From an uncultured Prevotellaceae bacterium (lineage in GTDB: Bacteria; Bacteroidota; Bacteroidia; Bacteroidales; Bacteroidaceae), in NCBI GenBank assembly GCA_902761905.1, contig CACWMK010000016.1, positions 1 to 47,077 of the forward strand: 47,077 bases of DNA. Reading direction: 5' to 3'. The notes under the pieces are model-generated. The model searched no databases. It was not told the DNA's origin and saw nothing but the letters and a program-made list of their open reading frames with translations. Position numbers and translations under genes: made by a program. Shown here in pieces: positions 43,086 to 47,077 of this stretch; position 1 is the stretch's first letter, and the number at the start of each line of letters is the position of its first letter.

Positions 43086-45323
43086 TTAAAATAGGTTTTG
43101 CTCCTGTGCGCTGTGGTCTATGTGGGTCACACGGTCGTTCAGCTCGGCCAGTTTACCACTGTTCCAGCGGTCTGTGGTACCTACCAGATAGCCTGTGATG
43201 CGCTGCAGCTTGTCGATGTTTGTCGAGCCGCACTTTGGGCACTTCTCCAGATGGTCGTCGGCATTCTCGTAGCCGCAGTCCATACAGCGGTTGCGGTTGT
43301 GGTTCACACTGCCGTAACCCATATCCAACTGGTCCATCATGTCTACCACACTCATTATCACCTGTGGGTTGTGTGTGGCGTCGCCGTCTATCTCTACATA
43401 GAATATGTGTCCGCCACGTGTCAGGTTGTGGTATGGAGCCTCAACCTCAGCCTTGTGGCGTGCGCTACATTTATAATATACGGGCACGTGGTTAGAGTTG
43501 GTGTAGTAGTCGCGATCTGTCACACCAGGTATCACGCCAAACTCCTTGCGGTCCTTCTTCGTAAACTTACCGCTCAGTCCCTCGGCAGGTGTAGCCAGCA
43601 CGCTGTAGTTGTGGTGATAGCGGTCGCAGAACTCATTTGCACGATCGCGCATATAGGTTACTATCTTCACACCCAGCTCCTGCGCCTTCTCGCTCTCGCC
43701 GTGGTGTTTGCCAGTCAGTGCCACCAGCGCCTCGGCCAGTCCGATGAATCCTATACCCAGTGTACCCTGGTTTATCACACTCTCGATGGTGTCCATTGGC
43801 TTCAACTTGTCGGCACCCACCCACAGACACTGCATCAGCAGTGGGAACTGCTTGGCAAATGCAGTCTTCTGGAACTGGAAGCGGTCGTCAAGCTGCTTGG
43901 CTGTTATCTCCAGCATCTGGTCAAGCTTGGCAAAGAACATGTCTATGCGCTTCTGCTCGTCCTGCTCCTCGCGGCACTCCAGAGCCAGCTTTACTATGTT
44001 GATGGTCGAGAAACTCAGGTTACCGCGACCTATGCTGGTGCGCTGTCCATAGCGATTCTCGAACACACGTGTGCGACATCCCATTGTGGCCACCTCGTGC
44101 ACATATCTCTTCGGATCGTCAGCCTTCCAGTCAGGATCCTGATTGAACGTTGCATCCAGATTCAGGAAGTTAGGGAAGAATCTGCGTGCTGTCACCTTAC
44201 ATGCCAGCTGATACAGGTCGAAGTTACGATCCTCAGGCAGATAGTTCACACCGCGCTTCTTCTTCCATATCTGTATGGGGAAGATGGCAGTCTCGCCGTT
44301 GCCCACACCCTCGTAAGTACTCAGCAGTATCTCGCGCATCACGCAGCGGCCCTCGGCACTGGTGTCGGTACCATAGTTGATGCTCGAGAACACCACCTGA
44401 TTACCACCACGCGAGTGTATCGTGTTCATATTGTGTATAAACGCCTCCATAGCCTGGTGCACACGTCCCACGGTCTTGTTCATAGCGTGCTGGCGCGCAC
44501 GGTCCTTGCCAGTCAGTCCGTCCAGCGGAGCCTTCAGATAGTCCATCAGCGGCTCGTCATACAAGTCCTTATAGCTCTCGCCGTTCAGGTCCTCCAGCGC
44601 CTTCAGTTCCTCTATGTAGCTCATGCGTACGAATGGTGCCAGATAGAAGTCGAATGCAGGTATAGCCTGTCCTCCGTGCATTTCGTTCTGTGCGCACTCC
44701 ATCGATATACAGGCCAATACGCTGGCAGTCTCTATGCGCTTGGCACCACGCGATGCGCCGTGTCCGGCAGTAAATCCGTTGTGCAGTATGTTGTCCAGCG
44801 GATGCTGCACGCAGGTCAGACTCTTCGTTGGGTAATAGTCCTTATCGTGTATGTGCAGATAGTTGTGCTCCACAGCATTGCGGCTCTCCTCCGATAGCAG
44901 ATAGTCGTCCACGAATGGCTTGGTGGTCTCGCTGGCAAACTTCATCATCATGCCGGCAGGCGTGTCGGCATTCATGTTGGCATTCTCGCGTGTCACATCA
45001 TTGTTCTTGATGTTCACGATGTCCAGAAACACCTCGCGAGTCTTTGCCTTGCGGGCTATCGAGCGCTGGTTGCGATAGGCTATGTACTTCTGGGCCACAT
45101 CCTTGCGGCTCGATTTCATCAGCTCCATCTCCACCAGGTCCTGTATCTCCTCCACCGTCATCTGGCTCTCACCCCTTTGGGCAATGCGGTCAGTTATCTG
45201 GTAGAGCAAACGCTCGTCCTCGCCCTTGTCTGTATGCAACATGGCCTTACGTATAGCGGCCATCACCTTCTGTTCGTTAAATCCTACTATGCGCCCGTCG
45301 CGCTTCTTTACTGTCTGTATCAT
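43086..45323 (-). CDS. nrdD: Anaerobic ribonucleoside-triphosphate reductase
   Basis: A 745-residue class III reductase making dNTPs without oxygen. Order: ATP-cone (about 1-90, KKRDGRIVGFNEQKV), ten-stranded barrel with finger-loop cysteines, zinc site CMDCG and CPKCG near 690, then the glycyl-radical segment RITGYLVGTTDRWN with the radical Gly near 720. Presence of the class III enzyme fits an anaerobe. Its activase nrdG is downstream; sufE is upstream. A 599-codon open frame on the other strand is a shadow. Confidence 0.97.
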   Translation of the reverse strand: MIQTVKKRDGRIVGFNEQKVMAAIRKAMLHTDKGEDERLLYQITDRIAQRGESQMTVEEIQDLVEMELMKSSRKDVAQKYIAYRNQRSIARKAKTREVFLDIVNIKNNDVTRENANMNADTPAGMMMKFASETTKPFVDDYLLSEESRNAVEHNYLHIHDKDYYPTKSLTCVQHPLDNILHNGFTAGHGASRGAKRIETASVLACISMECAQNEMHGGQAIPAFDFYLAPFVRMSYIEELKALEDLNGESYKDLYDEPLMDYLKAPLDGLTGKDRARQHAMNKTVGRVHQAMEAFIHNMNTIHSRGGNQVVFSSINYGTDTSAEGRCVMREILLSTYEGVGNGETAIFPIQIWKKKRGVNYLPEDRNFDLYQLACKVTARRFFPNFLNLDATFNQDPDWKADDPKRYVHEVATMGCRTRVFENRYGQRTSIGRGNLSFSTINIVKLALECREEQDEQKRIDMFFAKLDQMLEITAKQLDDRFQFQKTAFAKQFPLLMQCLWVGADKLKPMDTIESVINQGTLGIGFIGLAEALVALTGKHHGESEKAQELGVKIVTYMRDRANEFCDRYHHNYSVLATPAEGLSGKFTKKDRKEFGVIPGVTDRDYYTNSNHVPVYYKCSARHKAEVEAPYHNLTRGGHIFYVEIDGDATHNPQVIMSVVDMMDQLDMGYGSVNHNRNRCMDCGYENADDHLEKCPKCGSTNIDKLQRITGYLVGTTDRWNSGKLAELNDRVTHIDHSAQEQNLF

Positions 45324-45342
45324 AAAGGACCTTAATTTTTAC

Positions 45343-45374
45343 AATGTTTAATCTTTAATGTTTAATGTTTAATC
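45343..45374. repeat. TTTAATG/TTTAATC heptamer array over the sufE stop
   Basis: TTTAATC and TTTAATG units follow with a 7-bp period. The array supplies the last residues and stop codon of sufE and is the reverse complement of the array at 37751-37800. Confidence 0.9.
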
Positions 45375-45784
45375 TCACTAAACGCGAGCGCGTACATCTT
45401 TATCTGCTTCACCATCGCCAGCAGTCCGTTGCTGCGTGTAGGCGACAGATGCTCCTTCAGTCCTATCTGCTCTATAAAGTACAGATCGGCATCCAGTATG
45501 TCCTGTGGTGTCTGATCACTCAGCACACGTATCAGCAGCGCCACTATGCCCTTCACTATCAGCGCATCGCTCTCTGCACTGAAGTGAATCTTGCCGTCCA
45601 CCAGGTCAGCCTGCAGCCACACGCGACTCTGACAGCCGTCTATCAGGTTCTGCTCAGTCTTATACTTCTCGTCCAGCGGCTCCTGCTCATTGCCCAAGTC
45701 GATGAGCAGCTGATACTTATCCATCCAGTCGTCGAAACCACTGAATTCCTCGATTATCTCGTCCTGTATCTCATTTATTGTCAT
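45362..45784 (-). CDS. sufE: SufE family sulfur acceptor
   Basis: A 140-residue SufE. It takes persulfide sulfur from a cysteine desulfurase for Fe-S cluster assembly; the acceptor Cys is in LIDGCQSRVW, near residue 51. The rest matches the family (FSAESDALIVKGIVALLI). Length is normal. The C-terminal residues IKH and the stop codon are read from the heptamer repeat. A well-spaced promoter lies just upstream (45804-45835). Neighbouring nrdG and ispG need Fe-S clusters, but the link is only positional. Confidence 0.94.
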   Translation of the reverse strand: MTINEIQDEIIEEFSGFDDWMDKYQLLIDLGNEQEPLDEKYKTEQNLIDGCQSRVWLQADLVDGKIHFSAESDALIVKGIVALLIRVLSDQTPQDILDADLYFIEQIGLKEHLSPTRSNGLLAMVKQIKMYALAFSEIKH

Positions 45785-45803
45785 AGCTCTAAATTTTTGC
45801 CTG

Positions 45804-45835
45804 CAAAGGTACTAATTTTCCCCGTCTTAACCAAA
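45804..45835 (-). promoter_or_regulatory. Promoter of sufE
   Basis: Minus-strand TTTG (45832-45835), 20-bp spacer, TACCTTTG (45804-45811); about 20 bp before the ATG. Confidence 0.75.
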
Positions 45836-46175
45836 CAAATCCGACATTAAAATCCGTTAATTTTTGGTTCCATTTTCGTTACACGCTGATAAACAGAACC
45901 TTGTGTCGATTCCCTTTAGGTTTCACTGCAAAGTGCAACCAAAACGCCCCAGAACGGTTCTTTTCCAACAGCAATTCGTCGAACTCTTCGCCCGTTTCGT
46001 CGACATAATCCAGCAGTATTGCAGCATAGCGTATCAATTGCTCCATCCCCGTCACTCGGATATCCGCCGCACACCCTGTCAGGTGGTTGCTGGTGGCTAC
46101 GCCGCCTACGGCTTTGTTCACTGCCGGCGAGCGATAGCCGCTGTTGATTACAATCGGTTCCTCCCTACCCTCATT

Positions 46176-46261
46176 GTCATCTCGACCAAGCGCAGCGCGT
46201 GGAGCGCTCGGCTCTGCCGCTTGGCTTGTCCAAGAAATCTCTCGACTTCGCTCGAGATGAC
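46176..46261. repeat. REP-like element (GTCATCTCGA ends)
   Basis: Begins GTCATCTCGA and ends TCGAGATGAC, with inner dyads such as CCAAGCGCAGCG...CGCTTGG. It is inserted in the 5' part of the M15 peptidase gene. Confidence 0.8.
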
Positions 46262-46273
46262 AACACACCCCTT

Positions 46274-46322
46274 GTCATCCCGAGCGTAGCCACACTCGAC
46301 GTAGTCAAGTGCTCGCTCAGGC
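46274..46322. repeat. Partial REP-like element (GTCATCCCGAGCG)
   Basis: Starts GTCATCCCGAGCGTAGCC and contains ACTCGACGTAGTCAAGTG. It lies in tandem with the previous element, 12 bp away, and appears to lack a matching end. Confidence 0.65.
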
Positions 46323-46370
46323 GTGCGTTCATATTTATTTCTACTTGTGTCATAATATCATTGATTTTAT

Positions 46371-46539
46371 CAAATGACGCGCCGACGCGGGTAAACGCCG
46401 ACGCGCCTAAGATTGTTAAAGAATAATGGTTCCTGTTTTGTGATACAGGGCAGGTGCTGTGCCACGTTCCTCACGAATTTTATCTACCAGATGGTACATC
46501 TAGCCGCGTCGGCGTTTAGGCGCGTCGGCGCGTCATTTG
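46371..46539. mobile_element. 169-bp MITE-like element with GACGCGCC inverted ends
   Basis: The left end (46371-46406) and right end (46504-46539) are inverted copies matching at all but about two positions, both beginning CAAATGACGCGCCGACGCG. The about 95-bp centre has ordinary base use and a 27-codon frame on the minus strand. No target-site duplication is obvious, so mobility is inference. Confidence 0.55.
46416..46499 (-). CDS. Possible 27-residue ORF inside the 169-bp element
   Basis: An ATG-to-TAA frame of 27 codons starting MYHLVDKIREERG and ending in TIIL. It fills the centre of the element exactly between the inverted ends and has normal amino-acid composition, but no promoter or ribosome-binding site is visible and I do not recognise it. 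It might be a gene fragment caught between repeats. Confidence 0.25.
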   Translation of the reverse strand: MYHLVDKIREERGTAPALYHKTGTIIL

Positions 46540-46582
46540 GTTGTTGCATGTAGTAGCATCATGGATATATATATTCTATTTA

Positions 46583-46612
46583 AATTATTATATATTATAA
46601 TATATAATAATT
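46583..46612. repeat. 30-bp perfect AT palindrome
   Basis: AATTATTATATATTA followed by its exact reverse complement, within a wholly A/T stretch (about 46564-46625). Confidence 0.85.
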
Positions 46613-46658
46613 ATATATAATAGATTAATAGCACGGCGCACCTATCGATTTTCCAAAA

Positions 46659-46692
46659 GACGCGCCTAAACGCCTAAACGGCGACGCGCCTA
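46659..46692. repeat. Partial GACGCGCC repeat, third copy
   Basis: GACGCGCCTAAACGCC and GGCGACGCGCCTAA resemble the ends of the 169-bp element, followed by an A-run. Confidence 0.75.
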
Positions 46693-46731
46693 AAAAAAAA
46701 ATAATATTTCTCAAAAATAATTGGGGGAAAG

Positions 46732-46764
46732 TATTGTTTTGCATTGAAAATTTTCGTACCTTTG
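46732..46764 (+). promoter_or_regulatory. Promoter of the HU-like gene
   Basis: TATTG (46732-46736), 20-bp spacer, TACCTTTG (46757-46764). The transcript would have an unusually long leader of about 220 nt, which contains the 22-bp repeats and a 10-codon frame (46791-46823, MAFNDKNCED). Confidence 0.7.
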
Positions 46765-46807
46765 CATTGTCAAATTGAAAGAGCGGACGGATGGCCTTTA
46801 ATGATAA

Positions 46808-46870
46808 AAATTGCGAAGATTAAATCTAGAAATTGCGCAAGTTAAATCTAGCAATTGCAAACATTAATAG
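46808..46870 (+). repeat. 22-bp triple repeat in the HU leader
   Basis: AAATTGCGAAGATTAAATCTAG-type units at 46808-46829 and 46830-46851, then a diverged 19-bp unit at 46852-46870. Units 1 and 2 differ at three positions. Confidence 0.88.
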
Positions 46871-46992
46871 TGGCCACAGAAGCGATGAATAGGCGACAAA
46901 GAGAGAACTTTGAAAATATTAACCATTAACCATTCTTTTAGTCGGCTGTCGCCTTTGTAAAAGCGGCAAAGCCGAGCGAAACATTAAACATT

Positions 46993-47077
46993 ATGGCGAT
47001 TAAAGTAATTGCACAGCGACGTGAAGTAAAGCTTGGTAAGAATCCTGGTAAGAAGTTCGTGATGCGTCCGGACCTGT
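46993..47077 (+). CDS. HU-like DNA-binding protein (partial)
   Basis: The first 28 codons of a gene cut by the window end. The N-terminus MAIKVIAQRREVKLGKNPGK resembles the viral-type HU-related proteins that are frequent in Bacteroidota and often lie near short M15 peptidase or amidase genes, as here. It would bend or coat DNA. ATG 46993 follows an A-rich leader without a Shine-Dalgarno sequence. Confidence 0.75.
   Translation, partial: MAIKVIAQRREVKLGKNPGKKFVMRPDL

Larger units (their letters stand above)
45879..46353 (-). pseudogene. M15 family peptidase, N-terminus replaced by REP-like repeats
   Basis: The readable part (about 45879-46165) encodes the catalytic half of a short M15/D-Ala-D-Ala-carboxypeptidase-like protein: INSGYRSPAVNKAVGGV, the zinc motif SNHLTGCAADI (His...Asp) and a final Trp-Leu-His. 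Such genes usually sit beside HU-like genes in Bacteroidota. Upstream the frame runs into two REP-like elements (46176-46322), whose translation is repeat-derived (for example LERSREISW). A possible remnant N-terminus starting at 46353 (MTQVEINMNA) is in a different frame that stops at 46177. A shorter active enzyme starting at 46268 cannot be ruled out. Confidence 0.65.
46354..46992. other. Repeat-dense intergenic block before the HU-like gene
   Basis: About 640 bp without a convincing gene. It contains a 169-bp element with long inverted ends, a third partial copy of its end sequence, a 30-bp AT palindrome, the HU promoter and a 22-bp triple repeat, all listed separately. A 27-codon frame lies inside the 169-bp element. 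Confidence 0.7.

Noticed and set aside
43098-44897. 599-codon open frame on the plus strand opposite nrdD
   Set aside because: nrdD is a clear full-length enzyme; the antisense frame is low-complexity Val/Leu/His-rich and has no recognisable domain.
46457-46475. Sigma-54 -24/-12-like sequence (TGGCAC...CTGC) on the minus strand
   Set aside because: The -12 half is imperfect, it lies inside the 27-codon frame within a repeat element, and no gene or activator is suitably placed.
1-47077. tRNA, rRNA or riboswitch genes
   Set aside because: I found no cloverleaf-like sequence, ribosomal RNA block or known riboswitch core in the gaps, though reading by eye could miss a small RNA.

Overview
The window looks like chromosome from an anaerobic Bacteroidota of the Prevotella type. 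Evidence: many promoters carry the Bacteroidota -7 element TAnnTTTG, often with a TTG/TTTG about 20 bp upstream; Shine-Dalgarno sequences are nearly absent; Bacteroidota-restricted families occur (DUF4294, DUF4831, DUF6057, Oar-type TonB-dependent receptors, viral-type HU proteins); many signal peptides end in Ala-Gln; and the anaerobic ribonucleotide reductase pair nrdD/nrdG is present. The genus is an inference from protein flavour, not a search result. I found no tRNA, rRNA, transposase, integrase or CRISPR array.

Layout. 1-513: repeat-rich, gene-free. 514-6925 (+): DUF4294 protein, then dxs-trkA-trkH (overlapping reading frames) and manA. 11173-7016 (-): glyS, an FKBP lipoprotein, then an AAA ATPase and a DUF4435/TOPRIM-like protein, a pair resembling the PARIS defence couple. 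14627-11278 (-): DUF6057 membrane protein and a beta-propeller lipoprotein with a CXXCH motif. 24585-14736 (-): two Oar-like TonB-dependent receptors flanking a BACON/OB-fold lipoprotein and a secreted endonuclease I, with unusual palindromes between. 27036-24727 (-): hpt-adk-obgE. 27128-29730 (+): nnrE/nnrD fusion and DUF4831. 32917-29734 (-): Lrp regulator, a C26-M19 peptidase fusion, and a glutaminyl cyclase. 35505-33041 (-): three FKBP isomerases predicted for three compartments. 35654-36343 (+): sirtuin. 41122-36380 (-): unknown protein, rpoN, PAP2-like protein, purE, ispG. 41191-42498 (+): MINPP-like histidine phosphatase. 45784-42495 (-): sufE, nrdD, nrdG. 45879-46992: a damaged M15 peptidase and a dense block of nested repeats. 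The window ends inside an HU-like gene (46993 onward).

How genes fit together. Housekeeping operons cover isoprenoids (dxs, ispG), potassium uptake (trkAH), nucleotides (adk, hpt, purE, nrdDG), metabolite repair (nnr) and Fe-S assembly (sufE). The accessory interest lies in three places: the Oar/OB-fold/nuclease locus, which may handle extracellular nucleic acid; the AAA/DUF4435 pair; and the Lrp-linked peptide-processing operon whose glutaminyl cyclase could modify the many exported proteins here with a Gln after the predicted cleavage site. A second theme is small repeats: 7-bp heptamer arrays sit right at stop codons of four minus-strand genes and one lies inside ispG; a 73-75 bp palindromic element occurs twice within gene clusters; two large GGTTACA palindromes sit by the nuclease gene.
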